Source of the DNA: Phoenix dactylifera
Taxonomy: Eukaryota > Streptophyta > Magnoliopsida > Arecales > Arecaceae
Direction of reading: 5' to 3'
DNA length: 64,000 nucleotides
NCBI RefSeq assembly: GCF_009389715.1
Contig: NC_052399.1
Location: 15,441,646-15,505,645, forward strand
Below, piece by piece: positions 31,593-43,400 of this stretch. The notes under the pieces were generated by a model. It worked only from the letters and a program-made list of their open reading frames with translations, was not told the DNA's origin and ran no database searches. Both the position numbers and the translations under genes were made by a program. The stretch's first letter is position 1; every line of letters starts with the position of its first letter.

Positions 31593-32626
31593 TAGGGGTT
31601 GGAATGCGTTAGGTTGGATTAGATCATAAATAATCTCGATCCAATTCAGCTATTTATTTAAATTTTAATTTTAGATCCAAACTCAATTCAATATAAGATT
31701 GAATTGGATCAGATCGGATTTACTATTATAATTTTTGACTCAATGGATTATTTGGATCAAGTTTGGTCCATGTATAACTTGAACTCAATCCAAAAAATTC
31801 AGATCCGGTTCGAATCGGATCTTCCTTTTATATACACCGAATATCTAATTTTTCATGCTATAAGCAAAGTACATGTAGCTTGATCTACAATTTACAAAAA
31901 TCTAGCTTTATTTCTTAGAGATTCAGAAATCAAAATAGATAAATGATAACCAAGTGGTTCAAAGTCATGTAAGAACGTTGATCATAGCTTGGCGTGGAGA
32001 GTACATGACCTCCAACGGGACGGCCTTGGGCACGAGCAATCTGGAGCCTTCACCAATGTCCATCTTTTCTTTGCCAACTCTCTTCCACTCAAAGCAGTGG
32101 ATCAATATCCCAAGTGCTAGCCCAACTTCTCTTATTGCAAGCCCTTCTCTTGGGCACCTCCTCCTCTCCATTCCAAATGGGATCATCCACTTCCCTTCCC
32201 CTTTCCCATTCTCAAATCTTTTTAGCTTGAATTTCGTGGGCTCCTCCCACGTCTTGGCGTCTCTATCGATATAGTACGCCTTCACTAGCAACATTGTTCC
32301 TTGCGGAATACTGTAGCCTCCCACAGCATATTCACTAGATGGATCTAGCAACATTGAAATCTGCGACCAGCGGCCCAAATAATTTTATAGATTTGGATCG
32401 AATCAGGTTAGGGCGGGTCGTAGAATTGAAAATCCAAAATTATTCAAATTTCAAATGAGTCGGGTCGGATCGAGTCGGGTCTGAATTCAGTAAATCCAAA
32501 CTCGGCCTGAAAAATGGAACAGGTTTAATTTTAGGACCTAACCCGGCCTAACAAGTCCTCTAAAACGGGTAGGGTCGGGTCTAAACGGGTCGGATCACGG
32601 GTCAACTCGACCCATTTGCAGCCTTA
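31593..32626. mobile_element. Candidate hAT-like element enclosing a P450 fragment
   Basis: The left end begins TAGGGGTTGGAATGCGTTAG and the right end, read inverted, begins TAAGGCTGCAAATGGGTCGA, an imperfect terminal inverted repeat of hAT-like type. Both ends are followed by subterminal GGATCGGATC/GGGTCGGGTC repeats, about 250 bp each, typical of such elements. The centre is a host-gene fragment (P450 3' exon). No 8-bp target duplication is visible: flanks read GACAGGAC and GTTCCACC. It could therefore be two separate elements flanking the fragment. Confidence 0.4.
31965..32362 (-). pseudogene. Cytochrome P450 (CYP81-type) C-terminal fragment
   Basis: About 130 residues match the C-terminal exon of plant CYP81 monooxygenases: YAVGGYSIPQGTMLLVKAY, WEEPTKFKLKRFE, then WMIPFGMERRRCPREGLA and a normal terminal stretch ending INVLT. 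The haem-binding loop keeps its cysteine, but two conserved glycines of FGxGRRxCPG are Glu and Arg, so it would not bind haem normally. Similarity stops abruptly near 32362; no upstream exon, I-helix or ExxR motif is present. What looks like original 3' UTR follows the stop. The fragment sits between hAT-like repeat arms, suggesting transposon capture. CYP81 enzymes hydroxylate isoflavonoids, indole glucosinolates or herbicides; this copy is a relic. Confidence 0.85.
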
Positions 32627-32710
32627 GTTCCACCCGACCGTCCATGCTGGTAACGGATCCTAGTTTTTATTAGGCTTGGTTTGGGTTTTCTTAAAAAAGA
32701 AGATGATATG

Positions 32711-33573
32711 ATGCTGGCTGGTGCTGATTGGAGGTTCTAGCAATCCACTGTTGTTGGCACTATCTTTCTAAATTACTTAGAAGGAACTATGAGAACTTTT
32801 GTTTTAGGACTGTAGGGGGTGAGGATTGCTTACCTTGCCTACCACATCTAGCTGGACAGGAATGCTCGGATCTTTGAGAATAGAAGGTAACACCCAAGGC
32901 TAGTGGTCGATAGAGCCTTACTTCAGGTGGCCGACTTCTCTCAGTTGTCTTCTGTTGGAGATGCCATGATTGCGAGGGACATCTAGGACTCCTATTCAGA
33001 TCTTGCAGCAACCCAAACGGTATTCATCCGATGGGAGCTCCCACCCCCGAGCTTTCTCAAGGTAAATTTAGATGGCAGCATATCTGAGGACGGTAGCAGA
33101 GTTGGAGCTGGATTTATGATCAGATGTCCGGACTTTAGATTACTTGTTGCTGGGGGTAGCCATATTTTTGATGTCACTATTCCTGGTGTGGAGTTGAGGG
33201 CAGCCTGGGAGGGTCTTACCTATGTCAGGCGCTCCCTGAGAGCGTATCACATCATATTAAAAGTGACTCTACTATGGTGATTCAATGGATCCGGGGTTAT
33301 TGTAGGATGCTGTGTGGGCACCCTCTGCTACAGGACGTCGTCAGGCTGACTAGGGATTGTAGTACATTTCAAGCTTTTCATGTCTATAGGGAGGCGAATA
33401 GAGCAGCAGACTGAATTGCCTCTTTTATTGCTCGGCATTCGGATGGCATTCTTTGACGCGATTATGAAACTATACCTTCTCTAAATTCTCTTTTGCTTTC
33501 TGATCTTATGGGATGTATTTATACTAGACATGTATGATCCCTCCGACTTATCAAATAAAAAAAATAAAAAAAC
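32711..33573 (+). mobile_element. 5'-truncated LINE fragment with target-site duplication
   Basis: On the plus strand it reads WELPPPSFLKVNLDGS, GAGFMIRCPDFRLLVAGG and ELRAAWEGL, the RNase H domain and linker of the LINE family, then the 3' UTR and an A-rich tail near 33553-33573. GAAGATGATATG occurs at 32699-32710 and again at 33574-33585, a target duplication of at least 12 bp. The reading frame is broken in several places. Confidence 0.88.
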
Positions 33574-33575
33574 GA

Positions 33576-33667
33576 AGATGATATGGGCCCATGCTGGTTT
33601 GGCACCAAGCCCAACTCTCTCAGATGATATGGGCCCATGCTGGTTTGGCACCAAGCCCAACTCTCTC
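33576..33667. repeat. 46-bp tandem duplication, two perfect copies
   Basis: Copies at 33576-33621 and 33622-33667 are identical. The first begins inside the LINE target-site duplication, so the duplication probably arose after the LINE inserted, or the target was already repeated. Confidence 0.95.
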
Positions 33668-34203
33668 TTGGGGTCGCATATGAATCCCCTTATGCAAGTT
33701 AGATATGTAAGAAAGCAACAGTGGACATTATGGCATCCAAAACTGTGCTATGGGTTTGATTTTGCTCAAGTAATTCTAATACAGGGTACTCCTTTCTATG
33801 GTCAAAAAAAAAGTCCATGATTTTTTTTTTAATTTATTTGTCGGTCTCTCTTCCTATATTGATATTTTAATTTCTGAAATTTCGTAGTTTATTATTTAAA
33901 TTTTTTGCATGGATACCCTTCTAAATATCGAATTTTACGTGAATATCCTTTTAAAACTGATATTTACATGTATACCCTCGTAAAATTCTATTATTGTACA
34001 AATATTTCTAATATAATGATTATTCTAACCGTATTAAAAAATTATATTTATATTAATTAAAAATAAAATAAAAATTTGAAATAACGTTATTATCCTTACA
34101 CTTTTCTCTCCTCTTTCTTCCCTCCCCACAACCCCACCCCACACACCCAACCCCCGTGCCTTCCTCTTCCCTCCCCTCCCCTCCCCATCCCGGTTTCAGC
34201 ACA

Positions 34204-34224
34204 CCCCCCCCCCCCCCCCCCCCC
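34204..34224. repeat. 21-base C homopolymer
   Basis: An uninterrupted C-run inside the GC-rich core of the inverted-repeat element. Confidence 0.9.
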
Positions 34225-34362
34225 GGTGCCCGGCTTCCCCCTCGCCCCCCGCGTATCGGGACCCCGATCGCGGGCGTTCCACACAGTTGTTTTTGTGCCG
34301 GAAGAAGAAAAGAAGCCAGGAGCTCCACACAGCTGTGCTCTGCTTCAGAATCTCTTGGGCCC

Positions 34363-34365
<3 letters not shown>

Positions 34366-34418
<53 letters not shown>
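34366..34418. repeat. (GA)n microsatellite
   Basis: About 26 GA units in the core of the inverted-repeat element, similar to the GA tract of the Rab 5' UTR. Confidence 0.95.
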
Positions 34419-34422
<4 letters not shown>

Positions 34423-36468
34423 CTGGTTTGAGTTGGAAAGAAGGTGGCTTGTCTAAGGACCAGAAGTGATGCTAAGTAGGTTGCTTTAACAGCGCTGAGT
34501 TGGTGGTAATGGAGACAGAAAAAGAGAAACAATATCAGGATAAAGGCTGCACAACGCCACCGAAAATCCAGCAAAAGCTCAGAGAAATGAGTTTGCTTTG
34601 TGATAACAAGCAAGAGAGTCTCTTCTTTTTCTTGTGTGTGGGTGGTGGTATTATTGGTCGTTTTTAAGTGAATTTATGGCGGGTTTTCAAGGCAGACAGG
34701 AAGGAGATATGGGTTTCTTAGGAGCTTGTTAGCTTGCTCCCATGGCCTTATTATTCTCTAAAGGGATGGGAAATGCCAGTCAATGAGGAGGAAAAGCCCT
34801 AAGGGGAGTGGGGTTCAAGTGTGGAAGGATAGCAACAACCATAGGTTCACAGAATCCAAAGGAACCTCCGCCCGTCAGTATTCTCCCTCGATCTATTACA
34901 CTGTTGATACCTTTGGTGTCTCGGTAGCTGGCTCTTTTTTTTTTTTTTTCCTTTTATTTTTTGGTTTTTGTTTCTTTTAACTTTTGAAGGGAGAGAGGGA
35001 ACACTGAAGGGAAATTGCAAATCTTTCGAGTCATGGGTCGCCCAGCAACCCATAATTATGATAGGATTAATTAGATTTGCCCAAATTCTTATCCAAAAGC
35101 ATGGTAAAGTTTTCATTTACTTGTATATCCTTATAAAAATTTCTATTTGCACGCCTATCCATTAAGGATATTTTAGTCATTTTAATTTAAAACCGTTAAT
35201 TTTTTAACGGTATTAGATGGCATGGGTACCTATGCAAAAATAAGAATAAAAAAGAGTATAATAGCAAAACAAATATTTTATGAGGGTATACATGAAAATA
35301 TCAATTTTGAAAGGGTATTCACGCAAAATCCGATATTTAGAAGGGTATTCATGCAAAAAATCCTTATTATTTTTACATCCATAGTGGTAATTTCATATAT
35401 TCTAGGTATTTTTGCTTTCAGCCTAAGACAAAAACAATCTTTTAACCCATGCTTTTCATCCCTAGCAGCCAAGTCTTGAGCTAGAAAAGGGCGAAGTGAG
35501 CGAGATGTGACCGAATTTTGAGCCTTATTTACTCTCAAGATAAACATTTTCATCTTTATGTAATCCTAGTCAACCTTAACCAGGATTTAATTAATGAAAA
35601 CTAGCTAAATGATTAATTTGTACAAATAGAAAATTTTACAAAATTTTTTTATGTAAATGAAAGATAATATGGACTGATTTACCAAAAATATATATTATGG
35701 CACCCTTAGTCTGTCTTTTCTTCCTCCACGGGTCCATATGATCACAAATTATAGAGCTCTACAGCTATCGGAATTGTTGGGTCCATTGACTTGACACGGC
35801 TTAAAGCAAGGAGATCTTATTTGGGTCCTAGCTAGGATGCATGAATTTTGGGTTAAATGACTCATCCAACCGTCTCATGATTTTAGACGTTTATATTCTA
35901 ATGACCAAGGTACTTGATTGAGCCGATTTAAGTTCGTAATAACAAACTAATTAGCCTCTTCTATCCCTAAAACCAACCAGCTGAAGTGGGCGAAGATCAG
36001 AGAATATTCCAAGACCACCACCACTACCTCCTCCTCCATCTTTTCTTAGTACAATTATTTGTTCTTAACATCCTTCTCTTACCATAACATAGCTGACTAG
36101 TGCAGGACTCTTCTACTTCTCTCTTGTAATATTTCTTCTCAATAAAACATTCTCTCAAAAGAATTCTGAATCCGCTTGTATAGAGGCCTCTCGATGGAAG
36201 GCAAAAGAAGGCCTGGCAGGTTAGCTTACGATACATCATAAGTAGTCTTAAAGTAATCTTTTATACTTTATATATATACATGCACGCATGCATGCATGTA
36301 TTTGCGTAGATATGGACAGCTCTTATGGTCACATTTTCTTCTTTAAACCACCAAATGCTCTCATAAAATTATATTTTTCATCTCCCCAAATAAAAGAGAA
36401 CGGCAAGATAGAGCATGCCAACATATAAAATCGAAGACAACAAGGGTGAAGGGGCCAACCCAGGCTTT

Positions 36469-36495
36469 CTTTTTTTTTTTTGATGGGTACGTAGC
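36469..36495 (-). mobile_element. 27-bp micro retro-insertion with 16-bp target duplication
   Basis: A T12 tract plus GATGGGTACGTAGC is flanked by GGCCAACCCAGGCTTT at 36453-36468 and GGCCAACCCACGCTTT at 36496-36511 (15 of 16 identical). On the minus strand this is 14 bases plus a poly(A) tail, the signature of an extremely truncated target-primed insertion. Confidence 0.75.
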
Positions 36496-37236
36496 GGCCA
36501 ACCCACGCTTTACTTCGCTTGTTTGTTTCGTATAATATATTGCTTGTGATGATGAACCAACAAGACGCTTTAATTCAATTACCCTCTAGTCCTGCTATTG
36601 GACAATAACTAGCGTGGCTAGAATTCCCAGCAAATATCTGTATGATCACCATGCATCTATTTATTTTGCAAGTTTCTCTCTCTTCTTCTTGTTAGTTTAG
36701 GACTAAAAACCATATCTTTTGTTCCCTTCATGAGCTCACTAGTCTCATGTAGTGTCATAGCCTCATAGGTTTCCTTCAGCTTTGTCTATCCTCTTTCTCC
36801 GACCCAACACATGCACTACGTAAACAATGCCTTATCGTAATCTGTACACAGCCGCTTTATCAACAAAGTTATGGGTCGTTCTACCTCCCCTCTTGTCAAA
36901 AAAAAAAAAGAAAAAAAAGAGATGGTACATTCATGTGCAATGAAGAACGAAGGGTGAGAGTTGTAAAGGTATGATAACTCCTGGGGGAAAGTTGTAATGG
37001 TGAATTGATGAGTTCAGCATGCAACGAACTAGACGTTGAGATGATTGCAAGGCAGAATAATAGGTCTTCCTGGCCACGTCAATTTTGCTAGGTGTTGGTA
37101 TTAAGGTAGAATAGTGGTTACCCCCACTGTGTAGCCCGAGCGGGTTTTGGTGAACCAACAGGAAGCCCCTTTTAAACCGCCAACCAGCCATGTACAGGGA
37201 CACCTAACTCGGTTTGTACCTGGACACCTTAGGGTG

Positions 37237-37240
<4 letters not shown>

Positions 37241-37276
<36 letters not shown>
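37241..37276. repeat. (TA)n microsatellite
   Basis: About 18 TA units. Confidence 0.95.
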
Positions 37277-37277
<1 letters not shown>

Positions 37278-38632
37278 CATTACTTTTAAGGATACACTTC
37301 CAACAAAGTTCATAACAATCAAGTGTTATATTTTTAACTATTACAATTTGAATTTTAGAGATGCATCGTTTTGTCTTGCTTTCCACTCCATTGGGGATCC
37401 TTAAAGACTCCACCCCTCAGCATATATATAGTGGGAGGAGTCAAGCCAACATGAGTTTTTTGACATGATTAGTAGCACATAGACGTCGCTAAATAGTCTG
37501 TGATGGTCATGAATGACAAAGCAAATATGAGCAGACATGGAGAAAAGGCAACAAGGCTCGATTCTTGGACCTTTTGAAGGTGACGGTTCCCTCTAACTCT
37601 TTTCCATACTTCTTGGGTGGCCATAACGCTCTGTACATTTCAATTGGTGCCTCGCTTCCCTCTGATTCTCTCCGAATGCTTGTTATACATTTATGTACTG
37701 TTGGCTAGAATGATCTTACATTGTTTGGGACTAAGCTCAAGTGATCCGTATCCCTCCTATGTAGGGCTTGTTTGAATATTTCTATAGAATTGAACTGAAA
37801 ATTCTATAGAAATTGGGCCTATTGGTCTATTGAACTTATATTTTCTAACAACCTGTCCAAACTCGATCTAAATTCTAGTTTTTGAGATGCAGATATATAT
37901 ATATATATATATAGTTGATTCAAAACAATGTTTAAATTGAAGGCTACATTCATGAATCTTATAGAATTTTCAATCGATCATGTAGGAATAGCCAAACATT
38001 ACCTTATAAATTATCATGAGATCCATATCTTCTAGAGATGTTTTAGAGCGTGGTAGATGCTTCTCTGATGCTTAAATGCAACATCAAAGGTCCATGGAAC
38101 TAAACAGTGCAATAACAAAAAAATATAACATTACATAGGGAATTAATTTTGAAAGATGCATGGTATTGGTCTTTTGGGTTCTTGAACTTCTGGTACAACG
38201 AGGATGTGTGCAGGATGCATGGCATGTGGAGCAAATGAAGCTATATAATTAGTGCAATTTATGGACGGTTGAGATGATGGTGCAGTATATAAGAAAAGCA
38301 TGGAATCAATTGTTATTGTCGGCACAATGTTGTCTGTATAGAAAGATTTTCCTTTTTTCGTATGTCTTTACCATCGGATCATCATCCGGTCGCTTTGAGA
38401 TCTATGTAGGCACATAAATACTAAAGTTTAAAGTACTTTGAGCTTTATACGGTGGATGATCCAACAATGGATACGTGCAAAATAAATAAATAAATAAATA
38501 TCCTGCAAAAGATGTAACCACGATCTTCGGTGTGATACATATTATGTATATTTCACCCTATTTGTTGCGTGCAATCCAATTGGCTCGACTGAAGAACATA
38601 AATTATCCTATGTTTTTTTCCTCGCAATGTAA

Positions 38633-39280
38633 CAGTGGCGGCTCAATACATTTGGGGGCCTAAAACAAATCCAATAAATGAGGCTTTTTTTAATAATAAT
38701 TTTTAATAAATATAAAATATTTAAAAAATGATATGAAAATGGATAGCTATCAAGTACACTATTTCAATAAAGATACATGAATCTAATAAAGGTAGGCAAA
38801 ATTTTTTTTAATTTAATATTATTTTTGAATGGAAGTGCAGAAAAGTAATTATTCTAAAAGAAGGACCATAAAACTGATTAAATAACTGAGATAATGCTTG
38901 GCAATATTGTTTATTACGTCACTTCATGGTCGAGGTATAGGAAAGAATTTGTCTAGAAGGAGCGTCTCTATAAGAGAAAGTAGGGGTATTATAAGAAATT
39001 AACTCCATCTAATTAATAAAAGTCCCATCCCACCATCTTCCCTTCAAGTGAGTACCCAAGCAGCAACTGCAACGTCACAGCACAGCAGCCATTCAACCCC
39101 CTCCCTCCTCTCTCTACCACCCAAGAGGGGAGAAGAAACCGAGAGGAGAAAATTAAAAGAATCTCCACCCTTCAAGAAGTCCATTTCCAATCCCTCTTTC
39201 TTCCTGATGGCCCAGCTGGATCAGGAGTAATGTGAGGGAAGGAAAACCAAGACCAAAACCAAATAAGAGAAGGGATGACC

Positions 39281-39313
<33 letters not shown>

Positions 39314-39567
39314 CATCCAAAACAAAACTACCGTCCCCAACTTCCTAAATTTCCCCTCTGCAGGCTAGGAAACTCTCCACCTCCCTTCCATCAAGGGGGA
39401 AGACTCGTAGCCAGCTCCTATTCCCATTTTATATGGGGCTTTTGCTTCCTTTTGGTCACGGTCAGACCCAAAAAACTTCCCTCCCTCCCTCCCTCTCTCC
39501 CTCTCTCTCTCTCCACCTCCCGGGGGCCTTAGGCGACCTCGGTCGCCTAAGGCTCGGGCCGGCCCTG
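38633..39567. mobile_element. Non-autonomous hAT element with perfect 8-bp target duplication
   Basis: The element starts CAGTGGCGGCTC and ends GGGCCGGCCCTG (inverted CAGGGCCGGCCC), imperfect 12-bp terminal inverted repeats. CAATGTAA occurs exactly on both sides, at 38625-38632 and 39568-39575, the 8-bp duplication expected for hAT. A subterminal palindrome with 12-bp arms lies at 39527-39552. It is 935 bp long with no transposase. The left third is AT-rich; the right half (about 39010-39510) is a C/T-rich tract resembling a plant 5' UTR, possibly captured host DNA. Confidence 0.85.
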
Positions 39568-39575
39568 CAATGTAA

Positions 39576-40177
39576 TGCATAATATTTTTGCCATCTTATC
39601 ATTCAATCATCAACAAAATGACTACTACATAAGGTCAGATCAGCTTATCATAATCACATGTCCTTGGAAAATTTTTTCTTTTCCGGCCTAATTTATCTCC
39701 AAATCAGAAAGGCATTTAGTGCTTTAAGTGCTTCTACGAATCTCATTGGCTTCTAACACCGACTTCCCCACGCAAAGATATTAAGTGCTTTATCCCTTGC
39801 AAACTTCCCAACTCCCAAAGTGTTTCCCTTCTAGAAATCAGCCGGGACCGAGGGGTAGGGTTTGCTGGTCCACCGGATATTGGATTGGAATGGAATGAAT
39901 TTTATCCGATCTATTTAAATGCCGAGACCGGTATGAATACCCGATAAAATATTCGAGCCGATATAATCTTAATTTTAATTTTTTTCTTTCCAAATTATAC
40001 TTATTTTAGAATGTTTGCACGACGAGCTTTTTATCTGTTTTATAAAATTTTTAATTATGAGAAGGGTACGGAAACTAGCCGATCAGAGCCGCTAATCTTT
40101 TGGAAACGTTCCCATCTGATTCGCCAACCTTGGGCCATTTATTTTCCTCCCATCATTCATACGATCATACTCCTTCG
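39576..40177. other. Region upstream of ACX3
   Basis: No gene. A GGATATTGGATTGG-type tract near 39875-39965 resembles hAT subterminal repeats but has no defined ends. Confidence 0.4.
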
Positions 40178-40185
40178 TGACGTCA
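40178..40185. promoter_or_regulatory. TGACGTCA bZIP-type site upstream of ACX3
   Basis: A perfect palindromic TGACGTCA (C-box / TGA-factor type) lies about 245 bases upstream of the ACX3 start. Binding is inferred only from the motif. Confidence 0.4.
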
Positions 40186-40429
40186 GCTCTAGCGGCGCGG
40201 CAGCGTGACGACTATTGCGCGCGAACTTTATCATGGTGAGTATATCAAAATCTGGTCAACGTTACGTAAACGAGCACCCCTGCGAAGGGTTGGTTAGGCT
40301 CCGATCGCCAGGCTACCTACCTTCTTCTTCCCCTTCCTCGCAAGAACTCCTCTCCTCTTCTCTCCTCTTCTTTTCCTCTAGTCTCGCTCTTCCCCACGTC
40401 AAAGCCCTAATCCTAATCCCTCCGTTTTC

Positions 40430-43400
40430 ATGGATCCATCCGCGTCCTCCTCCTCCGCCGCTGATCAGGTCGTCCGGCGGGCCGCCGTCATCGCCCGGCA
40501 CCTGCGGGAGCACGCCGGCGGGACGCCATCCGCTTCCCCCTTTCTCGTGCCTGCCGCCTGCCTCTGCTACTCTCCTCCCGAGGTCTCGGAGAAGGCGGCC
40601 TTCGACTCGCGCGAGATGCGGCGGCTCATGGACGACCACGATCTGGAGGCAAGGGACTGGCTGTTCCGGGTGATGGAGGAGAACCGTCTGTTCTGCCCCC
40701 GTCGGCGGGGCGGGGAGAAGGCCTTCGTCGCGCCGGACTACAACCAGACCAAGGAGCAGCAGCGCGAGGCGACGATGCGCCGGATCGAGTACCTGTTGGG
40801 CCGCGGCGTGTTCGAAGGGTGGCTCACCGGCCGGGGACTCGAGGCCGAGATGAGAAAGTTTGCGCTTTTCGAGTGTGTCGGGATCTATGATCACTCCATC
40901 GCCATCAAGCTCGGAGTTCAGTTCTTTCTCTGGTGAGAGAAGCGCCAGCTCCTGCCTTCTTGTTCTTTCTTTTTAATCTCTTAAATGAAACGTCTTTTTT
41001 TGACTCTGATTATATGCTAGTTCTGTTAGAAATACAGTTGTAATTTGGAGGGATTGTTGAAAAACGAGGAATTTTGGTGAAAGATTTGATTGATATCATT
41101 AAAGATTTTTTCTTCGCATGATGTGATAATTTAGAAAATAAGCAGACAATAGCATGACGAAACAATATGTTATGCTTTCTAGTGAAACAAGTACACATAG
41201 CAGTGATGGTTCAAAAGGGAATTGGTTTCGTCTTGCTTCAATCTAATTGTCATCATTAGGGGGAAGAGTGTCGCAATGTTCTGGGCATATGTCTGAATCT
41301 AAATGTCATCTTTTTGGAAATTCAGTAATGATTTTCACTACCAATGGCCGTTTGTTGTTAAACTGTCAATATCTATAAAATGTTTTGTTTTTTCCATTTC
41401 TCATTCTGTTTATTGCATAGTTTAGATAAGTTTCAGCAACTGGACAAAGATACATCCTCCAACAAGCGGCACCCTACAAGAAGTGGATTAAATATTTTTT
41501 GATGCCAACAAGCTGTTCGCTCAGCTGATTGAAACCCTTCTCTTCATAAGGAGAGAGGTCTCAGATTCAAACCTGAGTTGGGTCAACGAACACCTTATTC
41601 CTCGAAAAATTAAAAAAAAAAAAGTTTGTTGATACTTAGGAGAAAATTATGTTTATGGAACTGTGTCACCCAGTAATAAATGTGTGAAACTGTTCCCCAG
41701 TTGTTATGACATGGGCCCAAGAATTGTGCAAGGTGTCTGTCAGTATGCAGGTTGGTTTTTTCCATTTAATTTCCATTATCACCAATTTCATATCCCTGCC
41801 AATGGTATAGTGGGGTAACTACTTAGCTATTCATGTGCCATGGTGATACTTTTGACGTGCAAAACGCTCTGCCCTCTACTGACATAGAATATGGCTATGA
41901 TATGCAAATTAGCAGTTGGCTGTAATTATTTTCCTGAAAAATTACAGGGGAGGTGCAATCCAGTTTTTGGGCACGAAGCGGCATCATGATAAGTGGTTGA
42001 AGGACACTGAAAATTATGTTGTCAAGGGTTGTTTTGCAATGACCGAGTTGGGGCATGGGAGCAATGTATGTGGAAATAGTGCCACTTGAATTACTTGCTT
42101 CAAGTTTGTATGGTTATTTTCTTGGTTTCTCTAATTAACTGATGGCTAATCTTTCAAGGTTCGTGGAATCGAGACAATAGCCACTTATGATTCAAACACT
42201 GAAGAATTTGTTATAAGCACTCCTTGTGAATCAGCTCAGAAGTATTGGATTGGAGGAGCTGCTAAAGTAAGAAAATATTTTTGATTGATTTTCTTTTCTT
42301 GGTGTCTGGGTTAAAGAGGCAGCCATGTAGTTCTTGAGAGCTTCACATATGTGCTGCTGCTTGATCTTCTTTTTGTGTGTGTGCGCGCGTATATAAAGAG
42401 AGAGAGAGAGAGAGAGATTCTGATATTGTCATCCATTTTTGTTATCAGCATGCTACACATACTATAATCTTCTCTCAGCTCCATATTAATGGAACTAGTC
42501 AAGGGGTCCATGCATTCATAGCCCAGATCAGAGATGCAGATGGAAATATATGCCCCAACATACGCATAGCTGACTGTGGTCACAAGATTGGGTTGAATGG
42601 AGTTGACAATGGCCGGATATGGTGAGAGGCTAATTTTCTGAAGCTACCATATGTAACTTTGCTTGAAAAATTAAGGTCATTTGACAAGTTTGATCCCTTA
42701 ATTTTTTCAGGTTTGATAATCTCCGGGTCCCTCGAGAGAACTTGCTAAACTCAGTTGCTGATGTATTGCCAGATGGGCAATATGTTAGCTCAATAAAAGA
42801 CCCAGATCAGGTGTCGTTAACTTCTAGGATTACCTTACAATGTTAGCTTGTGTTCTTTGGTTATCAGTCTCCATCTGAACTAAGTAATCTCAATTCTCAA
42901 CTCATGCTTAATGAACGTGAAACAATTTTTGGTTAAGATTCTGATGTTGGAATCTATGATTGACCTGCTTGATAATTATGTAATTTATTCACTTATGATG
43001 TTGCAGCGATTTGCAGCTTTTCTGGCCCCACTGACTTCTGGCCGTATAAATATTGCAGTTAGTTCAGTTTATATGTCAAAGGTATTGCTTTTGATACAGA
43101 TCTCTTTGGATCATCCATATTTTGGAAAGTGCTTGTTACTTATGACCTGTACTGGTTGCTAACTTGTTCTGCTTCCAGGTAGGTTTAGCGATTGCAATGA
43201 GATATTCTCTTACAAGGCGAGCTTTCTCTATCTCACCAAATGGCCCAGAAGTTCTATTGCTTGACTATCCTAGTCATCAACGACGTCTTTTACCCCTAAT
43301 TGCAAAGACGTAATAAGCTGTGCCTATTTTGACTGCAGAGCTTTGTATGACTTATTTTGCATGAATGACTGATTGTCGGATACCTTGAACTTAAGAATTT

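Larger units (their letters stand above)
33901..35363. mobile_element. Long-inverted-repeat element with GC-rich core
   Basis: About 85 bp at the left end, from TTTTTTGCATGGATACCC, reappears inverted at the right end with roughly 85% identity, and weaker similarity continues inward. The right arm also matches the AT-rich element at 1958-2402. Between the arms lies about 1 kb of quite different DNA: C-rich leader, a 21-base C-run, a GA microsatellite and a 5'-UTR-like tract. This layout resembles Pack-type elements carrying captured gene sequence. No target duplication was resolved, so superfamily and exact ends are open. Confidence 0.5.
35364..38632. other. Intergenic stretch without recognised gene
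   Basis: About 3.3 kb. It holds a tiny retro-insertion at 36469-36495 and a TA microsatellite at 37241-37276. No coding similarity was recognised on either strand. Confidence 0.5.

Noticed and set aside
34783-34980. 65-codon plus-strand frame starting MRRKSPKGSGVQVW inside the inverted-repeat element
   Set aside because: Looks protein-like for about 45 residues but matches no family I know and ends in low-complexity Phe; not called as a gene.
39875-39965. GGATATTGGATTGG tract resembling hAT subterminal repeats
   Set aside because: No terminal repeats or target duplication could be defined.
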